Shown here: one piece after another, positions 49,664-57,633 of the stretch | How the letters are laid out: each line of letters starts with the position of its first letter | Position numbering within the stretch: the stretch's first letter is position 1 | Assembly: GCF_036075115.1 (NCBI RefSeq) | Contig: NZ_CP107958.1 | Coordinates: 5,208,001-5,272,000, forward strand | DNA: 64,000 bases | DNA from: Streptomyces sp. NBC_00377 | GTDB lineage: Bacteria; Actinomycetota; Actinomycetes; Streptomycetales; Streptomycetaceae | Direction: 5' to 3' | Made by a program: the position numbers and the translations under genes | Notes under the pieces: generated by a model | The model's input: the letters and a program-made list of their open reading frames with translations, nothing else | The model's database searches: none | Told to the model about the DNA's origin: nothing

Positions 49664-50137
49664 TCATCTCCTCTCGGTTGTGCTCGATGCTCCACAGACT
49701 CAATGACATCACACGGGCGGTGTCCAGGAACGTAAACGTACGGTGCGCGACCACCGGTCACCCCTATTGGGGCAACGTTAGGGTCTCTTCGTCCCTACCT
49801 GGAACTTGACTGAAAGCTCCCTTGGAGGACTTCGACGTGCGCCGCGACGTCTGTTGCCTACTACTTCCCGTGGAAGCTCTACGACAACTGGCTGTTTCCC
49901 GCGAATCCCCGCAGGATCTGACACGCCCCGACGCGCCTTGGGTGGAGACTGGCCTCTTTGGACCTACCCGCCCCAGTCACTGCGACCCCCTGCGGCAAGC
50001 GGCTGATCGATGAGAGAGCGGCGCGGGCGCCGGTCGGGCTGGAGCGGGACGAAGGCAGGAGCGCAGGCCCGGCCGGGGGCCGGGCCGCGCGCGGGGAGCG
50101 GAGCGAGCCGCCTTGAACCAGTAGAGAAAGTTGTAAC
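49664..50137. other. Intergenic space with promoter region of the cargo and a hairpin
   Basis: No gene is recognised. The first ~150 bases should hold the cargo promoter on the minus strand. 50,066-50,086 is a GC hairpin that may end the minus-strand operon starting at 50,943. Confidence 0.5.
50066..50086. terminator. Hairpin GGCCCGGCC-GGG-GGCCGGGCC
   Basis: Perfect 9-bp stem with a three-base loop, about 50 bases after the stop of the minus-strand gene ending at 50,138. Confidence 0.65.
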
Positions 50138-50521
50138 TCAGTCGGCTCTGTGGGGCTTGAAGGCGTTCGTGCAGGCTGGGAGTTCGACGCCCTGACGGTG
50201 TGCCAGGGGCAGGAAGAGCGCTGGTCGGACTGTCCATGTGATGCGCGTGCTGGTGTGCGTGATGGACACCGTCCAGGGCTCCCGGCGCAACAGGGCTCGC
50301 CTTGTGTCGATGCGGTCGTCGTGGAGTCGCGTCCACGCCTCCTGGGAAGCGGCTGTGTCGAGTGCTGGTGAGATGGTGCGCAGGATCGTCGCCACCCAAT
50401 TGTTTGCCTCGACCGCCGAGTACGCGTCGAAGGATCCGAAGAGGGCCGGCGGGCGTCGTCCGTCGAGCCGTTGGGTCCAGCACTCGCACCAGAAGCCCGG
50501 CCTGGTCGTCGTCCTCAGCAC
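50138..50521 (-). CDS. Hypothetical element protein
   Basis: A 127-residue protein without a known domain: a Cys/Trp-containing start (TRPGFWCECWTQRLDG), then a helical middle (FDAYSAVEANNWVATILRTISPALD), and a C-terminal beta region. GTG at 50,521 overlaps the stop of the ATP-binding protein gene, so the two are coupled and probably act together. Homologous small proteins seem usual beside such ATP-binding proteins in Streptomyces elements (recollection, not searched). Confidence 0.65.
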   Translation of the reverse strand: MLRTTTRPGFWCECWTQRLDGRRPPALFGSFDAYSAVEANNWVATILRTISPALDTAASQEAWTRLHDDRIDTRRALLRREPWTVSITHTSTRITWTVRPALFLPLAHRQGVELPACTNAFKPHRAD

Positions 50522-50943
50522 GGGTGCCCTCCGCGGTGTACGTCGGTGAAGAGCTCCGCCGTGATGGTGTGGCCGGCCTCGCTGCCGTGGACGACGACCC
50601 GGTGAGCGATCGCGCTGACCATGCCGAGTCCGCGGCCGTGCTCGGCGTCCTGGTCCTGGTGCTCGATCTTCGGGGCCGTGCCCATGCCTCCGGCGTCCGT
50701 CACCGATACGGCGACCACCTGCGCCGAGACGGCGACGGCCAGGTGGAAGCTGCCGGACTCATGGCCGCTCGCCGTGTGGAGGATTGCGTTCGCGCTGAGC
50801 TCGCTCACGATCAGCTCGACGTCCTCGGCAAAAGGGGAGCCGCGCAGGACGTCGCGCGTCCATCGGCGGGCCCGGCTGACCTCTTCCGGGAAACCTGGGC
50901 AAGACAGTCCCCAGACCCGGGCAGTACTCGTATACTCGTGCAT
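50515..50943 (-). CDS. ATP-binding protein, GHKL anti-sigma-like
   Basis: A 142-residue protein with the GHKL ATPase pattern of anti-sigma/serine kinases: VELIVSELSANAILHTASG (N-box), VSVTDAGGMG (G1), and EHGRGLGMVSAIAHRV (G2). It lacks a His kinase domain. Streptomyces encodes many such stand-alone proteins of largely unknown targets. ATG at 50,943 has GAAGGAAC upstream; a start at 50,973 would add ten residues. The start codon lies inside one of the element's TAGACGAGT-like boxes, suggesting direct control by the GntR repressor. Confidence 0.8.
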   Translation of the reverse strand: MHEYTSTARVWGLSCPGFPEEVSRARRWTRDVLRGSPFAEDVELIVSELSANAILHTASGHESGSFHLAVAVSAQVVAVSVTDAGGMGTAPKIEHQDQDAEHGRGLGMVSAIAHRVVVHGSEAGHTITAELFTDVHRGGHPC

Positions 50944-50950
50944 ACAAGTT
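50925..50950. promoter_or_regulatory. GntR-type operator box 1 (degenerate)
   Basis: Minus strand reads CTTGTATGCACGAGTATACG, resembling CTTGTATAGACGAGTAGATA at 52,821. It overlaps the start codon of the ATP-binding protein. Confidence 0.45.
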
Positions 50951-50989
50951 CCTTCATGCTGGTAGGCCGCCATGTGCAGCGGGTTCGGA

Positions 50990-51421
50990 CTAGACGAGTT
51001 TCACGCCGTCGTGGGCGCGGATGGCCGGCGGGGACGCCGCGTCCAGTGCATCTATGACGCGGATCGCGTACGCCTCGTCGGCAAGTTCGGAGACTTCTTC
51101 GCGGGTCACCCAGCGCAGTGCGCGGGTCTCGTCGCCGGTGGTCGGAGTGCCGTCGGCCGCCTCACAGCGGAAGACCAGCGAGACGATCAGGCCCGTCATG
51201 TTCTTGTAGACGCCGGTGAGGGTCGCGGGAAGCGCGATCTTGATGCCGGTCTCTTCGAGGACTTCGCGCTGAAGGGCTTCGGGGATGGTCTCCTCGCGTT
51301 CGAGGATGCCGCCCGGCGGTTCCCAGTGGCCGTTGTCCCGGCGCTGGATCAGGAGGGCCCGACCCTGGGCGTCAACGACGACCCCGGCCACGCTCACGGA
51401 GTGCGGGCGTTCTGTGCTCAC
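50990..51421 (-). CDS. Nudix hydrolase, Pif-like transfer immunity protein
   Basis: A 143-residue Nudix protein with a perfect box GGILEREETIPEALQREVLEETGI (G-x5-E-x7-REVxEExG). In pSAM2 the Nudix protein Pif gives immunity against transfer between element-bearing cells and lies beside korSA; the same position beside a KorSA-like gene here supports a Pif role. GTG at 51,421 follows AAGGAAC. The upstream region shares an operator box with the divergent regulator, so both are probably repressed together. Catalytic residues are intact. Confidence 0.82.
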   Translation of the reverse strand: MSTERPHSVSVAGVVVDAQGRALLIQRRDNGHWEPPGGILEREETIPEALQREVLEETGIKIALPATLTGVYKNMTGLIVSLVFRCEAADGTPTTGDETRALRWVTREEVSELADEAYAIRVIDALDAASPPAIRAHDGVKLV

Positions 51422-51462
51422 GTTCCTTGGCCCTCTCGGATGGCTAGGCTCTCCACCGTAGC

Positions 51463-51492
51463 AACAAGCACTCGCCCACTCGTCTAGATACC
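51463..51492. promoter_or_regulatory. GntR-type operator box 2
   Basis: Minus strand reads TATCTAGACGAGTGGGCGAG, located between the divergent Pif-like and GntR genes, 18 bases before the GntR start. It shares TAGACGAGTGGGC with box 3. Confidence 0.7.
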
Positions 51493-51507
51493 TAAAGGAG
51501 TACACAC

Positions 51508-52296
51508 GTGAGCCCTCTTTCTTCGGGCCTGCTCGGTGATCTCGACCCCACGAGTGATCGTGCGGTCTTCCGGCAGATCGCCGACCAGCTGCGTGAAGCC
51601 ATCGACCGTGGGCGATTCCGGGAGGGCGAGAAGCTGCCCTCGGAAGCTGAGCTCGTCGACCACTACGGGGTCTCCCGGATGACGGTCCGCAACTCCTTCT
51701 CCATCCTCCAGGGGGAAGGCCTCGTCCACGCCGAGCACGGCAAGGGCGTCTTTGTCCGGCCCCGTCCTCCCGTGCGGCGTCTCGCCTCGGACCGGTTCGC
51801 CCGTCGTCATCGCGAGCAGGGGAAGTCCGCGTTCATCGTCGAAGCCGACGCGGCCGGTAGTCACCCCCAGGTCGACAGCCTTGAGGTGAAGGAAGAGAAG
51901 GCTAGCCAGGACATCTCCACGCGGCTCGGGTCCGTGCGGCGGGTCCTCGCACGTCGGCGCCGCTACCTCCTCGACGGGCGTCCGGTCGAGTTCGCCACGT
52001 CTTACCTGCCGCTCGACATCGCCCGCGGCACGCAGATCGCCGAACCCAACCCCGGCCCCGGCGGCATCTATGCCCGCCTCGAAGAGCTGGGCCACCGCCT
52101 CGACCACTTCGAGGAAGAGATCCGCGCTCGGATGCCCTCGCCGGACGAGGTGCGCACGCTACGACTGGCGGCCGGCGTGCCCGTGATCCACCTGATCCGG
52201 ACCGCCTTCGACACCGAAAAGCGACCCGTCGAGGTCTGCGACACGGTCATGGCGGCGGACGCCTACGTCCTGGCGTACCAGCTCCCGGCGACGTGA
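51508..52296 (+). CDS. GntR/HutC-family repressor, KorSA-like
   Basis: A 262-residue regulator. The winged-helix domain (residues ~18-85) has VFRQIADQLREAIDRGRFREGEKLPSEAELVDHYGVSRMTVRNSFSILQGEGLV. The UTRA ligand domain (~105-255) has VRRVLARRRRYLLDGRPVEFATSYLP and ends VCDTVMAADAYVLAYQL. In pSAM2, KorSA represses the activation and transfer genes. Boxes around TAGACGAGT occur at its own promoter and before three other units of this element, the expected regulon. GTG at 51,508 follows AAAGGAG. Confidence 0.88.
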   Translation: MSPLSSGLLGDLDPTSDRAVFRQIADQLREAIDRGRFREGEKLPSEAELVDHYGVSRMTVRNSFSILQGEGLVHAEHGKGVFVRPRPPVRRLASDRFARRHREQGKSAFIVEADAAGSHPQVDSLEVKEEKASQDISTRLGSVRRVLARRRRYLLDGRPVEFATSYLPLDIARGTQIAEPNPGPGGIYARLEELGHRLDHFEEEIRARMPSPDEVRTLRLAAGVPVIHLIRTAFDTEKRPVEVCDTVMAADAYVLAYQLPAT

Positions 52297-52332
52297 TCGC
52301 ATGACCGGTGTCGGTGGGGTGCTAGGCCAGTG

Positions 52333-52674
52333 CTAGGCCTCCGGCGTGAACATGTCGCCGATGTTGTTCCACATGAAGCCCTCGCGCCAATCCGGCTTGC
52401 CGGTCGCCCAGCCGATGAGTGCCGTATGCACCTTCTCCTGCGAGACGGTCTGCGTCTGGTAGTGCTCGGCAGGGACGCCGTCCCGGTACTCCAGCTGGTA
52501 GGTGTTGTTGTCGCGGAACAGGACCTGGATGTACCAGTCCCCTTCGCGGTCCTCCTCCTGGCGCTCAAGCACCATGTGCTCGTTGCCGCGTCGCAGGTTG
52601 GCGAGCATCGTCCCGATGGCCGGCTTCGAGGGACGCTTCACCACATGGCCGTTGGCGCTTGTCGCTATCAGCAT
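52333..52674 (-). CDS. Hypothetical element protein
   Basis: A 113-residue soluble protein: MLANLRRGNEHMVLERQEEDREGDWYIQVLFRDNNTYQLEYRDG suggests a small alpha/beta fold with a beta hairpin, ending in DMFTPEA. No domain is recognised. It is convergent with the GntR gene and divergent from the SCO3933-like gene, with an operator box (52,745) between them. ATG at 52,674 has a weak ribosome site; ATG at 52,740 would add 22 residues. Probably an accessory gene of the transfer region. Confidence 0.65.
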   Translation of the reverse strand: MLIATSANGHVVKRPSKPAIGTMLANLRRGNEHMVLERQEEDREGDWYIQVLFRDNNTYQLEYRDGVPAEHYQTQTVSQEKVHTALIGWATGKPDWREGFMWNNIGDMFTPEA

Positions 52675-52742
52675 GGCCGGATTCTGACGGATGGGTCTGA
52701 CAGTGGTCGGCACGCTCCTCGAACTCGTACACCCCAACACGC

Positions 52743-52761
52743 TTACTCGTATAGACGAGTG
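52743..52761. promoter_or_regulatory. GntR-type operator box 3, palindromic
   Basis: ACTCGT-ATAG-ACGAGT, a perfect dyad with six-base arms, embedded in TATAGACGAGTGGGCAAG. It lies upstream of both divergent genes. Confidence 0.75.
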
Positions 52762-52820
52762 GGCAAGTTATGTGGCAAGGTGATCGTCGTGAGCCCGTGA
52801 ATCGGGGTCGCAGATCGCAT

Positions 52821-52842
52821 CTTGTATAGACGAGTAGATAGG
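52821..52842. promoter_or_regulatory. GntR-type operator box 4
   Basis: CTTGTATAGACGAGTAGATA ends directly before the ribosome site GGAAC of the SCO3933-like gene, where binding would block transcription of the transfer operon. Confidence 0.7.
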
Positions 52843-52845
52843 AAC

Positions 52846-53208
52846 GTGCCTGTGCGCACCATCCGTGTGGAGACCTCCGCCGCGACGATCCTCCTCACCG
52901 AGGCTCCCGAGCCGAAGGTCCGTGACCGGCAGACCGGTGAGATCGCCAAGGACGCCGTCAGCGGTGAGGCGCTGATGACCATCGGCGTCGTCTACATCGA
53001 GGACGGGGAGTCCTCGCTGATCAAGGTCACCGTCCCCGAGGGCGGTGTCTCAGAGGGGTTGAACCTCGGTGCGCCGGTCTCGCTGCCGGGGCTCGTTGCC
53101 CGGCCGTGGGAGTCCGTGTTCAACGGCCAGCAGCGTCACGGCATCGCCTTCCGGGCCGCTGCCGTCACCCCGGCCGCCTTCCCGGCCGTCATGGGGACCT
53201 CGGCCTGA
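52846..53208 (+). CDS. SCO3933-family regulatory protein
   Basis: A 120-residue protein starting VPVRTIRVETSAATILLTE, with a conserved DRQTGEIAKDAVSGEALMTIGVVYIEDG core and a VFNGQQRHGIAFRA end. It is the small protein preceding the translocase gene in most pSAM2-like elements, annotated as the SCO3933 family, and presumed regulatory or accessory to transfer. GTG at 52,846 follows the operator box and GGAAC; an upstream ATG would place the box inside the gene. Its stop overlaps the translocase start (TGATG). Confidence 0.8.
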   Translation: MPVRTIRVETSAATILLTEAPEPKVRDRQTGEIAKDAVSGEALMTIGVVYIEDGESSLIKVTVPEGGVSEGLNLGAPVSLPGLVARPWESVFNGQQRHGIAFRAAAVTPAAFPAVMGTSA

Positions 53209-54590
53209 TGTCCGAACTCGCGACACTGCTGGAGGTGGGTGGTCCCGTCGCCGCGCTCGGCGGTGGGGCCGCCTACGCCCGGGCCAACCACCCGGCCTTG
53301 TACTGGTCGGCGGTCGGCGGGCCGATATCCACAGTCCGGCTGCTCAGCTCGTACGCCTCGGTCATGGAAGCCTGCGGCCTGACCGTCGCGCCGTCCCGGC
53401 TGCGCGTCCTCGCCGTCAAGGCCACCACTCGGCGGGAGGTGCGGCCCGTCCCGCCTCGTCGGGGCATCATCCGCCCTACGTCGACGGGCTTACGGCTGCG
53501 GCTGCGGCTCGCTCCCGGACAGGAACCCGCCGACGTCGCCGCCTCGGCCGAACGGCTGCGGCACGCCTGGGGCGTCCACGCCGTGTACGTCTCCACCGTC
53601 AAGCCTGGTGTCGTCGAACTGCGGCTGGTCGGCTTCGACGTCCTGCGCAAGGTGCGGATGCCCCGCAAGGTCGAGGGCGGCTTCCTCAAGGTGCCGGTAG
53701 CGCTGCGGGAGGACGCCATGCCCTTCGTGCGCGACTACCGGGCCGTTCCCCATCAACTCACGCTCGGCGCGACGCTGTCGGGTAAGTCCATGTACCTGCG
53801 CCATCTCGTCTCGGGCCTCGCACCGCAGGACGTCGCCCTCGTCGGCGTCGACTGCAAGCGCGGGGTCGAGCTGGCCCCGTTCGCCTCGCGCCTCTCCGCG
53901 CTCGCCACCGACCCAGACGAAGCCGCCGAACTGCTGCCCGTCCTGATCAAGGAAATGGAGGACCGATACGACCTGATCAAGGCCCGTCAAGGCATCGCCC
54001 CCGATCTCCCCGACGAAGAGATCACCTCCGACATCTGGGGCCTGCCTGAGAGTGAACGGCCCGTGCCGGTCGTCCTGTTCGTCGACGAGGTGGCCGAACT
54101 CTTTCTGACCGCCACCCGCAAGGACGAGGAACGGCGCGACGAGATGGTCACCCAGCTCATCCGCCTCGCCCAGCTCGGCCGCGCGGCCGGCATCTACCTC
54201 GAAGTGTGCGGACAGCGCTTCGGCGCCGAACTCGGCAAGGGCGCGACCATGCTCCGGGCCCAGCTCACCGGCCGGGTCTGCCACCGCGTGAACGATGAGG
54301 CCTCCGCGAAGATGGCCCTCGGTGACATCGCGCCGGAAGCGGTCCTCGCCGCCTGCGCCATCCCCGCCGAACGTCCCGGCCTCGCCGTCGCGGGCGACAC
54401 CTCCGGCGGCTGGTCCCGCATCCGCACCCCGTATCTCTCCCTCGGTGACGCCGCCGACATCTGCCGGGACACGGCCCACCTCGTCCCGGGCCTCCCCGCG
54501 CTGGATCCGTTTCGGCCCTACGTGCCCGTTCCTCTGCCCTCCGTCGAGCGGCCAGGGCCCGCGGTCCAACCGCGCCCCCTCACGGACTGA
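53208..54590 (+). CDS. FtsK/SpoIIIE-type DNA translocase, TraSA-like conjugation protein
   Basis: A 460-residue motor. The N-terminal part has one weakly hydrophobic region (~12-30) instead of several strong TMs. The ATPase has Walker A GATLSGKS (~186), VGVDCKRGVELAPFASRLSALATD, Walker B VVLFVDEVAEL (~288) and a QLIRLAQLGRAAGIYLEVCGQR arginine-finger region. Members transfer double-stranded element DNA between mycelial cells as hexamers. ATG overlaps the preceding stop. It is the core of the transfer module; SpdB follows 83 bases later. Confidence 0.93.
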   Translation: MSELATLLEVGGPVAALGGGAAYARANHPALYWSAVGGPISTVRLLSSYASVMEACGLTVAPSRLRVLAVKATTRREVRPVPPRRGIIRPTSTGLRLRLRLAPGQEPADVAASAERLRHAWGVHAVYVSTVKPGVVELRLVGFDVLRKVRMPRKVEGGFLKVPVALREDAMPFVRDYRAVPHQLTLGATLSGKSMYLRHLVSGLAPQDVALVGVDCKRGVELAPFASRLSALATDPDEAAELLPVLIKEMEDRYDLIKARQGIAPDLPDEEITSDIWGLPESERPVPVVLFVDEVAELFLTATRKDEERRDEMVTQLIRLAQLGRAAGIYLEVCGQRFGAELGKGATMLRAQLTGRVCHRVNDEASAKMALGDIAPEAVLAACAIPAERPGLAVAGDTSGGWSRIRTPYLSLGDAADICRDTAHLVPGLPALDPFRPYVPVPLPSVERPGPAVQPRPLTD

Positions 54591-54673
54591 GCCTCACCGC
54601 ACCCCGGTCGGCGTGACCGTCTCGCGCCAGGTCCCTACCCCTCCCATGCCTGATCCAGAATGGAGACGCCCTC

Positions 54674-55300
54674 ATGCGCGCCCAACTGGCCCGTATCGAC
54701 GCGGTGCTCGTCCAGGCGCTCATCGCCGCCGCGCTGTCTTTCGCGCACATTCACGACGTCGCCGTGGCGGCCGGACAGGACGGCTGGAAGGCCTGGGCCT
54801 ATCCCGTCTCCGTCGACCTGCTGCTCGTCGCCGCCTGGCGTCGACTGCGCTCCGGCTCGGCCAAGGGTGCGGCCTGGTGCTGGTTCGTCATCGCGCTCGC
54901 CGCATCCCTCGGCGCGAACGTCGCCACGGCCGGCCTGCTCGACCTCGGCGACGTCCCGGCCTGGCTGCGCATCCTCGTCGCGGGCTGGCCCGCCGTCGCC
55001 TTCCTCGGCGGAACCCTCCTCGCCCACTCCGCGCCCACGGCGGTTGACGACGCCGAGGTCATCGAGGACCAGGAGGACGAGCCCGAAACCGAACCCGAGC
55101 CGCCCACCCCGGCACCACCCGCCATCGAGGCCCCGCCGGAGCGCCCCGCCGTCCCGGTCCCAGCAGCCCTCATCGACCACGCCCGCAAGGTCGCCGCCGA
55201 ACACCACACCCGAACCGGCACCCCCATGGACGTCACGACCCTGCGCGCCCGCCTCGGCGTCCCGGCGCCCATGGCCGAAGCCATCGCCGCCCACCTCTAA
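54674..55300 (+). CDS. SpdB-like spread protein (DUF2637)
   Basis: A 208-residue membrane protein with four helices in residues ~10-125 (VLVQALIAAALSFAHIHDVAV, AYPVSVDLLLVAAW, WCWFVIALAASLGANVATAGL, ILVAGWPAVAFLGGTLL), as in DUF2637. An acidic Pro-rich linker and a C-terminal helical domain (~160-208, RLGVPAPMAEAIAAHL) that may bind DNA follow. SpdB proteins help spread element DNA through septa within the recipient mycelium. ATG at 54,674 lies 83 bases after the translocase and belongs to the same operon. Confidence 0.85.
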   Translation: MRAQLARIDAVLVQALIAAALSFAHIHDVAVAAGQDGWKAWAYPVSVDLLLVAAWRRLRSGSAKGAAWCWFVIALAASLGANVATAGLLDLGDVPAWLRILVAGWPAVAFLGGTLLAHSAPTAVDDAEVIEDQEDEPETEPEPPTPAPPAIEAPPERPAVPVPAALIDHARKVAAEHHTRTGTPMDVTTLRARLGVPAPMAEAIAAHL

Positions 55301-55311
55301 AGGGAGCTCTG

Positions 55312-55503
55312 ATGACCGCCAACCGCCGCTTCCGCAACGTCACCCGCATCGGCCCCGTGCAGGTCGGAACCGCCTACGACCACCGCGGCCGCGAGAAGCA
55401 CACCGCCGCCTGCACCGCCCCGCGCTGCAACTTCTCCGCCGACTACGACAGCCGCGCCGCCGCCGAGCTCGCCGCCCGCACCCACCGCTGCCCCGTCCGC
55501 TGA
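55312..55503 (+). CDS. Small mobile-element transfer protein
   Basis: A 63-residue basic protein with three Cys and His (CTAPRCNFSADYDSR...THRCPVR) arranged like a small zinc-ribbon. Such proteins recur between spdB and the replication gene of pSAM2-like elements and are annotated as mobile element transfer proteins. The start is ATG after AAAGGGAGC, 12 bases from the spdB stop. Confidence 0.8.
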   Translation: MTANRRFRNVTRIGPVQVGTAYDHRGREKHTAACTAPRCNFSADYDSRAAAELAARTHRCPVR

Positions 55504-55519
55504 AAGGACTGCGTACCCC

Positions 55520-55714
55520 GTGACCGTCAGCCTTCCGCTCGTCGTCATCCTCGGCTTCTTCGCCTGGGGGGCGGTCAAGTTCCTCGGCGTCCGAATCTGG
55601 ATCGTCGTCCTGATCACCCTCTTCGGCTTCTGGCTCTCGCGCACCTTCCTCGCCCCAGCCATCGAGTCCGGCACGCGCTCCGGCGTGGACGTCGTAAACG
55701 GCTCACATGACTAG
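55520..55714 (+). CDS. Small Spd-like membrane protein
   Basis: A 64-residue protein with two membrane helices (residues ~4-23 and ~27-45). It starts GTG after AAAGGA, 17 bases after the preceding stop. It is probably an Spd-type accessory of intramycelial spread, judging by position and topology only. Confidence 0.75.
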   Translation: MTVSLPLVVILGFFAWGAVKFLGVRIWIVVLITLFGFWLSRTFLAPAIESGTRSGVDVVNGSHD

Positions 55715-55728
55715 ACGAGTAGATAAGG
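55709..55728. promoter_or_regulatory. GntR-type operator box 5
   Basis: CTAGACGAGTAGATAAGGAC overlaps the stop codon of the preceding gene and ends at the ribosome site of the next one. It matches box 4 closely (TAGACGAGTAGATA-AGGA), so the downstream replication genes may form a repressed unit. Confidence 0.7.
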
Positions 55729-55736
55729 ACTTCGCC

Positions 55737-55988
55737 GTGTTCCTGCCCAAGTACCCGGACAACCCCACCCCGCCGCCCGCGCACACCCACACCCCAACCG
55801 ACCCGGCCCCCGTCCCGGTCCGGCGCTCTCTCCCGTCGGTCTCCATCGATCAGAAGACCGTCGCGGCCGTCCTCGTCGGCGGAGTCGTCCTCACCGCGCT
55901 TCTGGCCGCGGTCGCCGTCACGGCCATCTCGGTCGCTGTCGCCGCCGTGGTCCTGCGCTCCCTGCTCCGCGACCACCACCGCCGCTGA
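55737..55988 (+). CDS. Small Spd-like membrane protein
   Basis: An 83-residue protein: Pro/His-rich N-terminus (PPPAHTHTPT), then two adjoining hydrophobic segments (~42-75) and a basic end LLRDHHRR. GTG at 55,737 follows AAGGAC at good spacing, directly after operator box 5; an in-frame ATG at 55,707 would place the box inside the gene. It is likely a spread or replication-associated membrane protein. Confidence 0.72.
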   Translation: MFLPKYPDNPTPPPAHTHTPTDPAPVPVRRSLPSVSIDQKTVAAVLVGGVVLTALLAAVAVTAISVAVAAVVLRSLLRDHHRR

Positions 55989-56060
55989 CTTGCGGCCAGA
56001 CCTCCGGGGCGGCGTGACACAGCCACGTACCCGCCGCCCCGGCGGCCCACTCCTCCCGAA

Positions 56061-57428
56061 GTGCCCGTCAGAAGGAGAACCGTCATCTTCGCCCGCGCCA
56101 TCCCGCCCCCTCTCCCGGAACTCAGCAACCTCGCCGCAGGCGGCACCCTGCCCGGTATCCTCCGCCAGCTCTCCGGCCTCGGCGGCTGCACCCACCCCAT
56201 TCGCCTCGACGGCCACCGCACCGAATACGACGTGGACACCGCCACCGGCGAGATCGGCCGTATCCTCCACCACCTCGACTCGGGCGACCTCCCGGCCGGC
56301 CAACTCCTCGTCCGCTGCAACAACCGCCGCACGACCCGCTGCCCGGCCTGCTCCGAGGTCTACCGCCGCGACACCTTCCAACTGATCACCGCAGGCCTGC
56401 GCGGCGGCAAGGGCACCCCGGAACACGTCGCCACGCACCCCCGCGTCTTCGCCACCTTCACCGCCCCCGGCTTCGGCCCGGTCCACAACCGCCGCACCGA
56501 CGGACGCCCCTGCCGCTGCGGCACCCAGCACGACCAGGAGGACGAGCAACTCGGCACCCCGCTCAACCCGGACACCTACGACTACGAAGCCGCCGTCCTC
56601 TGGAACGCGCACGCCGGTCCCCTCTGGCGCCGCTTCTCGATCTACCTGCGCCGAGAGGTCGCCAAGCGTGCGGGCCTGTCACAGCGGGAGCTACGCGACT
56701 ACGCCCGCGTTTCCTTCGCCAAGGTCGCCGAATACCAGAAGCGCGGCGCGGTCCACTTCCACGCGGTCATACGCATCGACGGCCCGACCGGCGGGGACAC
56801 CCCACCCCCGGCCTGGGCAACCGCCGAGTTGCTGACCGACGCCATCGGCGCTGCCGCGTCCAAGGTCCGTGTCGACGGCCCGACCATCGACGGCCGCACC
56901 CACGAGTTCGTCTTCGGCCGCCAACTCGACGTCCGCACCATCCGATCCGCCGACTTCAACGACGGCCAGGAGCTCACCGAACGCGCTGTCGCCGCCTACA
57001 TCGCCAAGTACGCAACCAAGGGCGCGGAGACGGCAACGGGAGCTCTCGACCGGCCGCTGAAGTTCGTCGCCGAACTCGCCCAGCTCGACATCAGCGAGCA
57101 CGCGCGCCGCCTCATCCGAACAGCCTGGGCTCTGGGGGCCCGTAAGGACCTTGAACACCTTCGCCTGCGGGCCTGGGCTCACATGCTCGGCTTCCGCGGC
57201 CACTTCTCCACCAAGTCCCGCCGCTACTCCACCACCCTCGGCGCACTCCGCGACGCTCGCGCCGAATGGCGACGAGCCCAAGCCGCCACCCCCGACACCG
57301 GGCCCGAGACGACGTACGTCCTCGCGCACTGGGTCTTCGCTGGCACCGGCCTCTCCGACGCCGAAGCCTGGCTCGCCGCATCTCTCGAACCCGCCCCCGG
57401 AACGGAAGGAGAACCCACTCGTGGCTGA
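56061..57428 (+). CDS. RepSA-like rolling-circle replication initiator
   Basis: About 455 residues. Cys-rich zinc-finger-like region CNNRRTTRCPAC (~100). HUH motif VHFHAVIR (~231) for metal binding, then the catalytic Tyr region VAAYIAKYATKG (~312). The length and order match RepSA of pSAM2, which nicks the double-strand origin for rolling-circle replication after excision. The start is unclear: GTG at 56,061 lacks a good site, whereas AGAAGGAGA at 56,071 is followed by ACCGTCATC with no standard start codon. The 3' end overlaps xis by eight bases. Confidence 0.9.
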   Translation: MPVRRRTVIFARAIPPPLPELSNLAAGGTLPGILRQLSGLGGCTHPIRLDGHRTEYDVDTATGEIGRILHHLDSGDLPAGQLLVRCNNRRTTRCPACSEVYRRDTFQLITAGLRGGKGTPEHVATHPRVFATFTAPGFGPVHNRRTDGRPCRCGTQHDQEDEQLGTPLNPDTYDYEAAVLWNAHAGPLWRRFSIYLRREVAKRAGLSQRELRDYARVSFAKVAEYQKRGAVHFHAVIRIDGPTGGDTPPPAWATAELLTDAIGAAASKVRVDGPTIDGRTHEFVFGRQLDVRTIRSADFNDGQELTERAVAAYIAKYATKGAETATGALDRPLKFVAELAQLDISEHARRLIRTAWALGARKDLEHLRLRAWAHMLGFRGHFSTKSRRYSTTLGALRDARAEWRRAQAATPDTGPETTYVLAHWVFAGTGLSDAEAWLAASLEPAPGTEGEPTRG

Positions 57429-57633
57429 CCGCTACCTCACCGTGGCGCAGGTGGCCGAACTTCTCGGCACCTCGGAGCGCTTCCCGCGCCGTCTGATCGC
57501 CGAACGACGCATCGCATTCGTCAAGGTTGGCCGCCACGTACGTATCCCCGAACGGGAGCTGAGCGCATTCATCGACGCCAACACAGTGCAGCCGATCGGC
57601 CACCGGCGAGGCTCGCTGCGGAGGGTTGCCTGA
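57421..57633 (+). CDS. Excisionase (Xis), MerR-like HTH
   Basis: A 70-residue DNA-binding protein: YLTVAQVAELLGTSERFPRRLIAERRIAFVKVGRHVRIPERELSAFI, the helix-turn-helix-wing of the excisionase family. It directs the integrase toward excision. GTG at 57,421 follows GAAGGAGAA inside the rep gene end, and its stop overlaps the integrase ATG (TGATG), so rep, xis and int form one coupled unit. Confidence 0.9.
   Translation: MADRYLTVAQVAELLGTSERFPRRLIAERRIAFVKVGRHVRIPERELSAFIDANTVQPIGHRRGSLRRVA

Noticed and set aside
49977..50489. A 170-codon minus-strand frame overlapping the hypothetical element gene
   Set aside because: It is Arg/Pro-rich and out of frame with the coupled gene at 50,138-50,521, which has the better start and composition.
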